Source: Prototheca cutis
Lineage: Eukaryota > Chlorophyta > Trebouxiophyceae > Chlorellales > Chlorellaceae
Direction: 5' to 3'
NCBI GenBank assembly: GCA_002897115.2
Contig: BCIH01000001.1
Location: forward strand, 100,097-164,096
Length of the DNA stretch: 64,000 nt
Every line of letters starts with the position of its first letter. The stretch's first letter is position 1. This document shows, piece after piece, positions 38,201 to 50,753 of this stretch. The position numbers were made by a program, and so were the translations under genes. Below the pieces are notes generated by a model that had not been told where the DNA came from, searched no databases, and worked only from the letters and a program-made list of their open reading frames with translations.

Positions 38201-39075
38201 CGGCAGCAGGGCCTGAGGAGCTGCCGGGAAGCTGCCCCTCCCGACGCTGGAGGTAATCAGCCAGAGACATTTGCACAGCTTCGGTGACAAACACCAGCTG
38301 CGTCCGGAGCTCCTCCAGAGGCGCCACCAGACGCAGGATCAACGGGTGCTTCAGCCGCGCCAGGTTCTGGTCGGGTGTAGGGCATGGTTAGGTGTATCAC
38401 AATTGAGGTGTTTTCTTCTTCGGCACGCAGTGGCAGCAAAAATTGCCATGCAGGCACACCGGCGTGATTCCTGCTGCCATAACAGAACAAGTCAATCATT
38501 AGCTTCCCATACAAGAGCCCCACATCAAAGAACAAAATCTCCACAATACACCTGCACGTCACGGCGGCACTGCTCGACGAAGGCTTCCTGGCGCTTGGCA
38601 GACGGCCTCGTGAGGCCACCGGACCCCCCTCGCTGGGACCCCTCTCCGGGTTCAGCCAGGCTCTTCTTATCCAGGATCCACGCACTCACAATCGGGAATG
38701 CAGAATCTGTCGAATGACAGTAAACAAGGCGTGTCTCGTGTGTGGAGGGGGTTGTTCAACTTGCCGGGTAAAGGGCTAGACACCGGTAGCACACTAGCCC
38801 GCACGCTTGCCAGACTCAGGCAGGCTGACAGGTCGGTGCAAACAACTGATGAACTTGCCTGGGTTCTTGGCCCTGGCAGCGTAGATCTTCCAGAGGCCTC
38901 CGGGCCCCCCGGTGCCCACTTGACCCTCCAGAACATAGTCCTGCAGACACCTGGCTCCCACCACTTCTGTGGCCACTGCCCTGGACACCTCCAGCGCGGC
39001 ATTTGTTGCTGTCTTCGTGGCCTGGCCCAGCACATTGCCGAGGGATCGGAGGTGGGACCGCAGGCTGTCAGCCAT
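35296..39075 (-). CDS. SCYL2: SCYL2-like pseudokinase (coated-vesicle associated)
   Basis: Exons 39075-38847, 38706-38552, 38366-38078, 37807-37692, 37538-37397, 37169-36892 and 36756-35296 give 889 residues, near the roughly 930 of animal SCYL2. The start reads MADSLRSHLRSLGNVLGQAT. The kinase-like domain has GQVGTGGPGGLWKIYAA for the P-loop, VSAWILDKKSL for the lysine strand, and RLKHPLILRLVAPLEE. The catalytic loop is AHRGLCPHAAFV (HRD replaced by HRG) and DFG is replaced by IASFAFA, so phosphotransfer is not expected. After PELAYTAPELV comes an armadillo/HEAT-like helical region, then a Ser/Pro/Gly-rich tail with DPFASLSLGG and NNDLFAALVGG, resembling clathrin- or adaptor-binding peptides. 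Expected role is clathrin-dependent traffic between the trans-Golgi network and endosomes. The first intron boundary is the least certain. Confidence 0.88.
37315..37334. repeat. short (CA)n after a C run
   Basis: Intronic in SCYL2. Confidence 0.85.
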
Positions 39076-39573
39076 GGCGCGAGGATCCGCTCAGGTCGCG
39101 ATGGCCTCCCGACGGGGGTGGTGGACCAGCCGGGGCTCGCTGCCTGGGAGCCTGCCGCTCGGCCTAGGACGCCGTCACGCTCCTGATCACCCCACAACAA
39201 TTACATGGCCGATCATGCTGACGCACGCAGGTCGTGATTGTTGGTTGGCGGGAGGTTGAGGGTTGCGAGTGGGGTTTCTCGTGTGTGATGATCTGATCTT
39301 CTGGCCTCGGTCCCCAGCCAGGCCGGATTGACTGATTGTGCCCTTCTCCACCCGGCACATCCACGTGACAACGACGACACCCTTCCTGTTACAAAATGTG
39401 CGTGCCGCGTTTACAACCCTCTGCACCTGGGTTGAACCGCACGGATTGCCGAGTTGTTGGGGGCCCCAAAAGATCGAAAGGGCCGTATTCAATCCACTGC
39501 CTCCTGGGCCGACACGAAAATTTCCAACCATTCCGCCCGCGACGCCGCCGGTGCCTTGATCATCGGATCATCA
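39076..39573. other. spacer between SCYL2 and KIN beta-gamma genes
   Basis: About 500 nt. A minus-strand frame continues past the KIN beta-gamma stop in another register, but I see no independent gene. Confidence 0.5.
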
Positions 39574-41943
39574 TCAAAAGTGGACCGAGCCCCTGCGCCC
39601 CCCGTCGCCGGCGTTCTGGCCCACGAGCAAAAACGCGGCAACGTCAGACAGACTGACGACGCCCTCGACGCGGTGCGTCGCGCCGTCGACGACCACCAGC
39701 CGCCGCACGCCCGGCACGGCCAGGCGCTCCACCACCGTGCGCATGGTGTCATCCGGCGTGCACACCCAGACACGCTGTTTGACCCCGGCCGTGTTGCCGT
39801 GCGGGGAAGCTGTTGGACTCGACAGGGCACCGCCGGGACCTCCAGGGGTGCTTCCCAGCGGCCCGGCACCGAGCCCGCCCATGCCGACGCCACCGACGGT
39901 CCCCGGGGCGCCCCAGGCCGCGGGCGGGGCGGGGGCCGCGGCCAGGGTCAGCGCCTGGCCCACGCTTACGTCTTCGGCCTGGAGCCTCGAGTACGTCTTG
40001 CCCTTGGCCAGCATGCAAATGTCGGCGCGGGCATAGACGTCCAGCAGCGTGCCCGCGCCATCCACCACGGGCAGTGCCGAGACGCCCCGGTCCAGCAGCA
40101 GCCGCAGTGCCTCGCTCAGTGGTGCCGTCGGCTCCACACACGCCAGATCCACGACCCGCCGCCGCGGCATCCCTGACGACGAAGTAAGGGCTGTGTTTGG
40201 GACGGCGGTGGGAGCGCTTGCAGCATTCCCCCCCGTGGCAGCGTTCAAATCCCCAGCGGCGCTCCCATCGCCACCAGTGCCATCCCCCCGAGCAGCAGCG
40301 GCGGTCTTCTCCTCCTCCTCGCGGACGAGGGAGCTGCGGCGGTCCCAGGTGCCCAGGGGCACCGCACGCAGCGTGCGTGACAGCAGCGGCAGGCTCGCCG
40401 CACTGGCCCGAAAGTGCCGCAGCACGCAGGCCAGCACGCCTGCCAGGCTGGCCACGTGCAGCACCTCGGGCTCGGCGCCGAGGACGCCGGGCTCCGGGCC
40501 CATGATGGGCAGGTTGTGGCACCGCGCACGCGCCAGCATGTCCACGACCTCGGCCAGCGTGTCCGTCGGCGCGGCCGAGATCAGCGCACGCGGGACCCGA
40601 GCCTCCGCCGCCAGCTCATCTCGCACCGATCTAATTTTTTTTGAATGTAAGAGGGTTTGATTGGGTCCACACCCTTCTTTCCAAAATCGCGCCTGACAGC
40701 CACCCAGGCCCCCCCCCCAAACCCTCCTGCCAATAACAAACTTACCGGATGGTGTAGGAATCCATTTCCTGCTCGCTGAGGGCGGCAGCCGAGGCACTGA
40801 CGGCGTGGCGGAGGCGCTGGAGCATGAAGATAAAGTCCGAGGCCGAGACCACCCCGACAACCGCGCCGGCCTCCGAGTCCCACAGCGGCGCCGATGCGAT
40901 GCCCTGCTCGTGCAACGCATGCAGCGCCTGGCGCATGGGCAGGTCCACGTCCAGCAGCACCACTTTGCCCGACTCTGGGATCAACTCGTACGCCGTGTGT
41001 GTGCACAGGAAGTCACGGATGCACTTGCACGTGTGGCCCGGCTCCTCGTGCTCCATCTGCACAGGCTGTGGAAGGATTGCAGGTTTGGGGTGAACGGGAT
41101 GCTAGTTGGAAGCATTGGAGTGCTCACATTCACTTGGTTCATCTAAAAAATCAAACTGTCCAGTGCCACAGTCCTCACCTGGGACGGCTGCGAAGATGGT
41201 TGGGAGGTGACCGAAGCCTTGGTGGGCAGCACCGCGCCCGTGGGGGTCTGCCCAGCCACCCGCTGGTCACGGCCCGCGGGCCCCGACCTTGCCGGGATCA
41301 ACTGCGCGACGTCAAAGGGCGACACCGCCTGTCGCTGCTGCTGCTGTTGGTGCTGCTGCGCCGCCGCGGCTTCAGCCGCGTGCCGCGTGGCTGCCTGCTG
41401 TTCGGGCCCGAGACGCTGGCTGAGCGCCTGGGCGGGGGCCGGCGGGGGAACCGGCGCGGCCTCGGGCTTGCGCACAAACAACCAGTTGTTGACGTTGCCC
41501 AGAGGGTCTGGCATGAAGGGCTGCGTCTCGTCGTGCCGCCACTCGCCGTCCACAATGAACTTGTACTGGTGATAGCTGCATGTTCAGGTTGTGTGTTGGG
41601 GAGGGAGGAGGGTCGTCTTCATTTCACAGGACGCTGTGTCTCTGCCACCCCGAGAGCCACACCAGCTCCTCACCCTGGTGGGAGGTGCACGGTCACGGCA
41701 AAAGTCCCCGGCTGGCCGTCCACGGGCGTCATGGGCACCGTCTCCACCCATCGGGTGAAGGACCCGCAGAGGTGCACCTGCGCAGGGGAAGGCAGTGATC
41801 ATGGGCAAGGCACATCGCGCATCCAGCGTCCGGAAATCAGTCTCCAGCATGCCTCTGAACGCTGCGCAGGCCCACATTCCCACCGGGCGCACCTGCGAGC
41901 CCCCGAATCGCCAGACGAACTTTGTGGGCACGAACAGCGACAT
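39574..41943 (-). CDS. KIN beta-gamma subunit of SnRK1 (CBM48 fused to CBS repeats)
   Basis: Exons 41943-41893, 41777-41674, 41575-41179, 41065-40746 and 40630-39574 give 642 residues. The N terminus is a family-48 carbohydrate-binding module: FVPTKFVWRFGGSQVHLCGS, FTRWVETVPM, YHQYKFIVDGEWRHDETQPF, NVNNWLFV. A Gln/Ala/Pro linker leads to CBS repeats: FLCTHTAYELIPESGKVVLL, HEQGIASAPLWDSEAG, VVGVVSASDFIFMLQRL, then CHNLPIMGPE, GVSALPVVDGAGTLLDVYA and VRRLVVVDGATHRVEGVVSL. The beta-gamma fusion is the plant and green-algal regulatory subunit of the SNF1-related energy-sensing kinase. Two Gly/Ala/Thr-rich insertions lengthen the gamma part. The acceptor of exon 4 could be 41065 or 41059; both keep phase. 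Confidence 0.93.
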
Positions 41944-42353
41944 CCTGTTGTTGTGCATGCTGCCTTGCCAGCCCGGTTCACTGGCGACGCATGATGCCTA
42001 GAAAGAATTCGATCGGTGCCCAGTACCGCCGAGCTCCTGGTGTCAGGCCAGCGAAACCCTGCTCACCCCTCCGGCCGTGACCAGGGATGCCCACGCTGCC
42101 GACGGGAGTGGAGCTCGCTCAGCAAGCCGTCATGAGCATAAACTGCCTTGTTTTTGCAGTTGCGGGCCATCGACACGCGGATCACAATGGCATCCCCTGC
42201 GAGGAGGGCGGTACTGCCTGTGGTCTCGGGACAAACCGTTGCGGGATCCCTATCGGGACCCGATCGGGGGGCCGGGCCGGGCGGCCCTCACCTCCCCCAG
42301 AGGCCCAACTGCTGCTCAAATTACAGGGGGAATCCGTGGATCAACATTCTCAC
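41944..42353. other. spacer with unresolved last exon of RBM8A
   Basis: About 410 nt. It should contain the C-terminal exon of RBM8A/Y14, because exon 4 of that gene ends in phase 2 at 42354. Two candidate acceptors exist, but neither gives a recognisable Arg/Ser-rich tail. Confidence 0.5.
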
Positions 42354-43234
42354 TTTTGCAAGGGCCCGGTTGAAAATGCCCAAGACACTGCAATGGGTTT
42401 TGTCAACAGCTCCTTGCCGTTCAAGTCGTCAATCGCCGCCTGGGCCTCCTGCTTGGTTCCATACTCTACCAGCGCGTACCCCTTCACGAAACCTGCATTG
42501 CACCACTCGTTCAGAGGGTCAAATCTGTTTGTTTGGGCCAAGTCTTTTTGCCAGGCATTTGCATCGCAATATGCCGCCTCTCCCCCAGCACCGTCTGCCT
42601 TCCCTATTCCAGGACCCACCAGCCATTGCCCATCGGTCAACACCCCCCCCCAAACCCCCACCTGTGCGTCGGTCCAAGTTGAGGTGAATGTTTTTGATAT
42701 CCCCAAACTCCGAGAAGGCTTCGTGGACGTCCTCCTCCTGCGCCTCCTCATGCATGCCTGTGACTAGCAGAACCCAGCCCTCCACAGCTGCAGTCGCAGA
42801 GCATGGTGTGCAGGGGGGTCATGACGAAGGCTCCCGCTGGTGTCTGTTACGGGAGCTGCCACAGGCCTTGCTGCCCAGCAGACACGATAACAGCCCCCAA
42901 ACACCGACACATACAACAGCAACCCAATGCACTGCTAACATGCCCTTGATCTCTGTCACACGAACAACAGCTACTCTCAAACGCATCACGTGAACCCAGA
43001 ATTCTGTAGACACGTACATTTTTGAGGTCCAGGGCCCGTCCCGCTGCCAGGGATCCTGTCAAACTTGCCGCCTTCCAGCCGGTCGTCCATCTTGCCCTGT
43101 CCTCTGAAGCCACGGCCCTGCAGGCAGACGAGGAATTGTCAGTTCCATCAACTCTCGCCACGCAGCTCTCGGGAATGCACGTGGCCTGCCACTGCCGGAC
43201 CTACCTTTTGCTTCCGCTCGCCATCAACCTCCAT
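42354..43234 (-). CDS. RBM8A: exon-junction complex RNA-binding protein Y14/RBM8A (last exon unresolved)
   Basis: Exons 43234-43205, 43117-43018, 42787-42662 and 42492-42354 encode about 131 residues. It starts [20 protein letters not shown] and continues [19 protein letters not shown], the invariant lead-in of this family. The RRM has [56 protein letters not shown] and [12 protein letters not shown]. With MAGO it locks the exon-junction complex on spliced mRNA and marks transcripts for export and nonsense-mediated decay, fitting for so intron-rich a genome. The N-terminal acidic region of plant Y14 is shortened to ten codons before GRGF. The RS-type tail is not identified. Confidence 0.93.
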
Positions 43235-43711
43235 TGCTCGTCGGCTCTGCACCAGTGCAGGAGCAAAATGTCGCGATGTGAGCCTACAACATTCCCTCAA
43301 TCAATGCATGCATTCAGGAATCTGGGCTAGCGATGTATTGCATGCGTCCACGAGCATAGGAGGGTGAGGTCCCGACAACCGGCCTCTCCCCCTCGCTCCC
43401 AGGTTGGTGTCGCACTTGCCTGGCCAAGGATCCTCGCTCCACGACGTGCGATGCTTCCTTTCGGTAAATCTAGTAAGTTTTATGCCTTTTGCGCGCGGTG
43501 ACGGGCCTCAGTTCCGGAACTTGCAGCAATGCGGTCGAGGGTACTGTCGAATACTGTGCTATTCCGCGAGGCTCCGGCCCCTGCGACGTGAGAACCCTGT
43601 TGCGTGATCCCACACCTTCAACCACATTTTCAACATACAAAGGCTTTGGCTTTCTGTTCGAATAAAACCGTCGATTTGCTTGTCGTATGCCATTGCAGCC
43701 CAAGGACGGTG
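43235..43711. promoter_or_regulatory. divergent promoter region of RBM8A and TLC-domain gene
   Basis: About 480 nt between divergent starts. No core promoter motif was assigned. Confidence 0.4.
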
Positions 43712-45803
<2,092 letters not shown>

Positions 45804-46158
45804 CAATGATGCCCTTGCAGCGCCAGCATGCTACGAGTGAGGGCTCAAAAGTCACACTGTTGTTTCCGTGTGATGTTCTCCACCAGAACCCTTTTATGTG
45901 CCTGTTTCTGTACTTTTTTCACTTGTAGTGATTGTTGACTGTATATGGTGTGTGCTTTCTGCAACTCACTCGAGTACTGGCGGTCTTGACTGCACTCCCA
46001 CACAGGCGTGGCACTTTGTCCCCTGGTTTTGAATCCCAGTGTGTTGTGATTAGGGCGTCCAGACGGATGTCATTTGAACAGAAATGTCAGACTTGTTGTT
46101 TTTGTCGATTTGTAGCATGAAGGAATGCATGGATGATCATCAGAAAGGGGTGGGGAAT
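45804..46158. other. convergent spacer between TLC-domain and His-rich genes
   Basis: 355 nt, no gene seen. Confidence 0.5.
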
Positions 46159-46553
46159 TTATCCAAAGCCCTTTGGCTTGGGGCTGGGCGCTCCTTGCCG
46201 GCGCTTGCCCGTGGGGGTGTCACCGGCATCCGGCCCCTTCTCCCCTCCACCCTGTTGGCACTCCTGCCTCGCGGCGAAGATGCGGCCGTGCAGCTGCCCC
46301 TTGAGGGAGTCCATGCCGGCCGGCGTGTGCAGGATGATGGGCTGCTGGTGGGGTGGCGCCCGGGCCAGAGCGGCCTGGAACTCGGCGTCCTCTTCGGGGC
46401 GGTAGCCAAAGGGATCGACGTCCTCCAGCTTGCCTTGTTCCTGCAACCTGGCCACGTTCAGAGACCGCATGATTTCCGGGATCAAGTCCCTGAGGGGCCG
46501 GTCCATGTTTCCTGGGCATGTTGCCGCAAAGGCCGGCTCCTCCAAGCCTTTTT

Positions 46554-46584
<31 letters not shown>

Positions 46585-47443
46585 GGGGGCGGGCAAACTG
46601 CATCAGTGCACTCTTAGCTGCAACAGAAGAGGCACACGCCCAGCCTTCGAGATCGCCACAGCCGAGCCATCCCCAAAGGCCAAAAGAACAACACCCACCC
46701 ATCCACTCACGCACCGGTGTACTGCTTCCAGTGCTGGACGATGAGTTGGATCTCCAGACCTGACATGCCAGAAAAGACGACCAGAGGGGGCGTGGTTTGT
46801 GAATATGAGGGCCAGTTCATTCCTGGCGCCCCAGGACAGCTGAGCACCGAAATCAGCGACTCATCAGACTCCAGCTGACGGGCTGTGGCCGGCCAGACGG
46901 CATGCTCTGGGGCCATCTGGGAAAACCAGGCACGGATTGCATCCCCGTGGTTCTTTGACAGGCCCACGAGGAGCACGGCCTGCGCAGAATGAATTGGAAA
47001 CAAAGGATTAGGTTGGCCCACAACGCACCACGATTTGGACAGTTCAAGCAAGACAGCACGCAGCCCTTCACACTTGCCTTTGGGCCCATGCTAGGTGTGC
47101 CTTCGAGGCTGGCATCCTCTAGATGGTGCTGGTGGTGGTGCCCATGGTGGTGGTGCTCGTGGTCATGGTCGTGCTCGTGGTCATGGTCGTGCTGATGGTC
47201 GTGCTGGCTGTGGTCGTGCTGGCTGTGGCAGGGTTCAGATCCATGGCCTCGGGCTCTCATGCCCCGCACATTGCGCCGCCCATGGGCTGGCCTCGGCACC
47301 ACATTGCTACCTTGGAAGGATCTCAATACACAGGGTTTCATGTGTGCCTGGACATGCGCCGAGAAACGAGTCGTGCGCGGGAATGCGCGGGGTGCAGCGG
47401 TCGACGAGCAACTCGCCATGGACAGCTGTGCCGGACCCCTCAT
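46159..47443 (-). CDS. His-rich protein with transit-peptide-like leader, conserved core of unknown function
   Basis: Exons 47443-47078, 46979-46715 and 46547-46159 give up to 339 residues (an internal ATG at 47419 gives 331). The leader SSTAAPRAFPRTTRF is basic and hydroxylated, suggesting a plastid or mitochondrial transit peptide. Next comes a His/Asp/Glu-rich block of about 40 residues (HDHEHDHDHEHHHHGHHH), a likely metal-binding segment. The core reads AVLLVGLSKNHGDAIRAWF, then PPLVVFSGMSGLEIQLIVQH, then PAFAATCPGNMDRPLRDLI, which looks like a folded, conserved domain, though I cannot name the family. The tail is basic (GKRRQGAPSPKPKGFG). Intron 1 has a GC donor in the classical AG|GCAAGT context; intron 2 ends in a C run and (CA)n. 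It is head to head with the AlkB gene. Confidence 0.7.
46568..46589. repeat. poly-G tract; C run on the His-rich gene coding strand
   Basis: Lies just upstream of the exon-3 acceptor of the His-rich gene, with (CA)n, where a polypyrimidine tract is expected. Confidence 0.9.
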
Positions 47444-47740
47444 GGCAAGACACGACTGTTACGGTTGCATGCCATCGATGATTGGGCATTCCACTCACGC
47501 ATGCCATGGGAGCCGGGTTTTCATGCTGGCGCACCAGGCCATCGTGTCGCGGAAAGCATGCATATCGCTGTCGCCTGGCGCCAACAAATCCCAAAGATCA
47601 CTTCCCCAACGAGGCTCTTGGATGGGGTCTGCTGTCCGCACAACGCACGCTACCCACGGAACATCTGCACACTTTATAATGAATCCGATCGATCGATATT
47701 ACGTTTGTTCCATGCGCTCAACTGGACAGCTGTTCCACGG
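47444..47740. promoter_or_regulatory. short bidirectional promoter region, His-rich gene and AlkB
   Basis: About 297 nt separate the two divergent start codons. A GATCGATCGAT stretch lies near 47686-47697. No core element was assigned. Confidence 0.45.
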
Positions 47741-48852
47741 ATGAGCAAGGCCGTCACGGGCCGGCCCGTCCTCGTGCAGCAGAGCCTCGGGCGCCTTTTC
47801 TCCAACAAGAGGCCCCGCGAGCACGTTGAGCGCATAGACCTTGGCAAGGGATCCTGGTTGCTGTACAGCCCGGCCTTGTGGGATGCCAGAGAGGCCGAGG
47901 GCGTGGCCAGGGACCTCCTGCGCGAGCTCCCCTGGGAGCGCCGGGAGGTGGTGGTCCACGGCAAGAGGGTCGTGCAGCCGCGGATGGTGACGTATCAGGC
48001 CGCCGAGCCCGGCCTGGCGTACACCTACAGCCGTGTGCAGGTCAAGCCAGAACCCTGGCACCCCCTGGTCCTGAAGATCAAAGTGCGCTTGTGGTTTTGA
48101 AATGGGGGCAGTGTGTGTGTGCTGAGTGGGCCGCCTGCATGCGTGTGGTTATTTGTGGGAATCCATTAAATGGTAAAAAAAGTCAGGAAAATTGATACAA
48201 GAGCATTGCATGACAATCACCAGACTGCAGGCAACATCCACCTTCCCAATAATTCCCTGTAGGAAAGGGTGGAAGCTGCGACGGAGGCAACATTCAACAG
48301 TTGCTTGCTTAATCTTTATCGTGACGGTGCCGACAAGATGTCCTGGCACAGCGACAATGAGGCGCCCTATGGCCCCGAACCCACCATAGGTCTGTTCTAG
48401 GGAATGCACGCTTGTGGGGGATGTGGTGATCGATTGCGTACGGGGCGAGACGCTGGCCCCGACCGCTGCATGGCTCATTGCGGGACACCGGGGTGCTTCA
48501 CCAGGCCCAGCACAGCCCGCCAAACTGGAAGTGGAGGTGGTGCCAGGGCCTCATGTCAAGAAGAAGAACAATAATAACAACGACATGCACACACACATAC
48601 ATTGCTGCAGCATCGGTGTCATTTGGAGTTCCTCGTGACTTTGTGCTGCGGAGCAACGCGGACCGGAGCGTGAAGCGCAGCTTTGCCTTGGGAGACGGCG
48701 CGCTGCTGGTCATGGGCGGCACGACCCAGCAGCACTGGATGCATTCCGTGCCGCCCAGGGCAAAGGTGCAGGGGCCCCGCATCAACCTGACGTTCAGGAA
48801 CGTCCTGTGGAGGGAGCGGGTGATCGAGCCAACCAGCGACCCGCTGCCTTGA
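47741..48852 (+). CDS. AlkB-family 2-oxoglutarate/Fe(II) dioxygenase, ALKBH2/3 type
   Basis: Exons 47741-48082, 48263-48389 and 48611-48852 give 236 residues. The N-terminal part has GSWLLYSPALWDAREAE and VVQPRMVTYQAAEPGLAYTY (nucleotide-recognition lid). The core has SCLLNLYRDGADKMSWHSDN with the HxD iron ligands, SVSFGVPRDFVLR, then GTTQQHWMHSVP with the distal histidine ligand, and PRINLTFRNV with the two arginines that hold 2-oxoglutarate. All catalytic residues are present. ALKBH2/3 enzymes reverse 1-methyladenine and 3-methylcytosine in DNA, in the nucleus. Target (DNA or RNA) is inferred from family only. The second Fanzor-related element begins about 190 nt downstream. Confidence 0.92.
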
Positions 48853-49537
48853 GAATCATGTGACCTGTGCATCGCTTGGACTTGTACACCGCTGGAGTGT
48901 GTACTGTGCTCAATGCCTGTGTGCACCGTGATTGTGCGATTTCATTTAGGAGTTTGCTGTGATGAGCATGCCGTTTTCTGACCCATCGTGCTGAAGCCCA
49001 GTCGCGAATGCTTTGGACCGATCGGCCGGCCGGAATAGCATGAACAATCCCCTCCAGGCCCTCCCGTGCGGTGGCCCTCTTGTGCGACTGCACGATGATG
49101 TTTATTCCGCACCAAAAGTCTAGTCTCAGAACAGGGCGGGCCCAGGAAGGAGGGCGTTCGTGGGCAATCGCCCTTCAACGTTCGGGGGCTGCGCAGCTGT
49201 GGAGGACGGGGCCACCAAGCCGCGCGTGCAGGCCCTTGAAGCGCCTGTTCACTCCAGAAATCAGGATAATGAAAGGATTGAGGGTGCAGATGGGAGTTGC
49301 GATTATGTCGGTTTCTCTTTCGGCGGCCCTTAGCATTCTTCAAACGCGCGCCGCCAGCAAGCGCCTTAGGGTTCATGCACTGGTTGGGCCCCGAGCAGGT
49401 GCTGTTTGGGCTGATTCCACAAGAAAATCTCGTCTTACACCTCCATATCATTATTCAATTGCCCATTGTTTTGTCGAATCAAGAGGAGTACTGTGCAGAC
49501 AAAGACAGGTCAATCTATCTACGGATCAGATTCAAGT

Positions 49538-49874
49538 TCAGCAACAGGCAATGTCGTGGCCACCGTTTTCTGGGCCTCTGCACCTGCATCTGGCCTTGCT
49601 GTGGTCCTCCGCCTGTACTTCTGGCGGCTGCTGTTCTGCCTGCCACCCGATCTTCCGCTTCTTGGATCCAGAGCCTGAGTTGAGGGCCATTTCAGCCCAG
49701 AGCCCTTCTTCTTCCAGCTCTGCCGCCCACTTGTCGATGGGTTCCGGGGAGCGGGTGCTCAGCACGTCGCGAGTGAATCGAAGAAGGTCATCCTTCGGTG
49801 CGTGTGGATGCTTTAACATGTGGCACTGCACGATGTCGTTGATGACAAAGTCTTTCAGGGGTGGCGAGGGGGAG
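49538..49874 (-). CDS. unrecognised coding-like segment inside copy 2
   Basis: A minus-strand frame reads LKDFVINDIVQCHMLKHPHA, then DDLLRFTRDVLSTRSPEPID, then KWAAELEEEGLWAEM, with a basic KKRK near the end and a stop at 49538. Its amphipathic, charged composition looks like real protein rather than chance. I do not recognise the family. It could be a host exon, or a gene carried by the element, with upstream exons perhaps near 49906-50000 (reads ending AVVDSQLVLLSPSVAP) and 50100-50437. Exon joins could not be established because of the ambiguous bases. Confidence 0.4.
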
Positions 49875-50092
49875 GGGTTGAAGGTCCAGCATNNTCCCCA
49901 NNTNNGGGTGCCACGCTCGGGCTCAGCAAGACCAGCTGGCTGTCCACGACAGCCTGCTTGGATCTGGTAGCATGGATGTCTTGTGATGAATCCTGCTCGG
50001 TGTAGCGGGGTTTGGGCCGACGCTGCCGGCAGCTGTCCCGGTTGCAGTCCGTCGGCTGACTTGGATCGTGTCAGTCCTCCACGTGCTGGGCG

Positions 50093-50437
50093 TCATCGTC
50101 GGGCTGAGGACCTGTGGGTGACTGGTGCTGGCTGATGTCCGCAGTCAAAATGCCTTCTCCTCATCCTGCGTTGAAGCCGGACCACGGGAATGGATAGTGC
50201 AGTCACTGCATCGGACTGGTCGATGCGCCAGCTGTCACAGGGCCGGGGACAACGCCCTGGTCGGCACCGGGCCGCCCCCGCACAGTGCACTGCTGCCGCG
50301 TGAGCATGACCTTGAAGGGAGGGCTGCACCGGCGGCTGTCCTGGGACGTGCACACCAGGGGTGGCATTGAGGTTGTCGAGCACGTGCAAGAGGCATGCCT
50401 CCGTGATGCGACGGGGGTCGGAAGAGAAGACACTCAC
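50093..50437 (-). CDS. unrecognised coding-like segment inside copy 2, second part
   Basis: A minus-strand frame with DPRRITEACLLHVLDNLNAT. After this point two registers compete and either may be real, so a frameshift or intron is likely. Possibly the same gene as 49538-49874. Function unknown. Confidence 0.25.
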   Translation of the reverse strand: MSVFSSDPRRITEACLLHVLDNLNATPGVHVPGQPPVQPSLQGHAHAAAVHCAGAARCRPGRCPRPCDSWRIDQSDAVTALSIPVVRLQRRMRRRHFDCGHQPAPVTHRSSARR

Positions 50438-50550
50438 CCAGACGGTACGCCAGCATCAAGTGCAACAGGTGCTCCAGGCCGGGNCGAGGCCGGTGNACGT
50501 GATGCCNTGCGATTGACAGTGGCCCCTCCGTCACCACTGTGTGCAACCCA

Positions 50551-50753
50551 AACAGCAACACTGCCCGGAACAATACGCCATCCTCAAATGCCAGAGGTGT
50601 GGCGTGGTGTGGAACCGCGACGTCAACGCCGCGCGGAACACCCGCCACCTGGGTGAAACGCTGGTCCTGACCGGCAAAAGGCCGCCGCCTTTTGACCGCA
50701 AAACCAAGCTCGGCCCCCTTGCATGTCCCCTGCCTCCCGGGCGCTCCACCTGA
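50551..50753 (+). pseudogene. Fanzor C-terminal fragment, copy 2
   Basis: Encodes YAILKCQRCGVVWNRDVNAA and RNTRHLGETLVLTGKRPPPF, matching the zinc finger and RuvC-III of copy 1. One base is missing relative to copy 1 just before the YAILKC segment, so the frame breaks there, and TGG in copy 1 is TGA here, ending the frame 17 codons earlier. RuvC-II and the first cysteine pair are absent. This is a dead fragment. Confidence 0.85.

Noticed and set aside
46018..46060. possible tRNA B-box-like sequence (GGTTTTGAATCCC)
   Set aside because: No matching A box or cloverleaf could be folded around it.
47123..47740. Val-rich plus-strand frame (repeats of VLVVMV)
   Set aside because: It is the complement of the His/Asp repeat in the minus-strand gene, and the AlkB start at 47741 is a better boundary.
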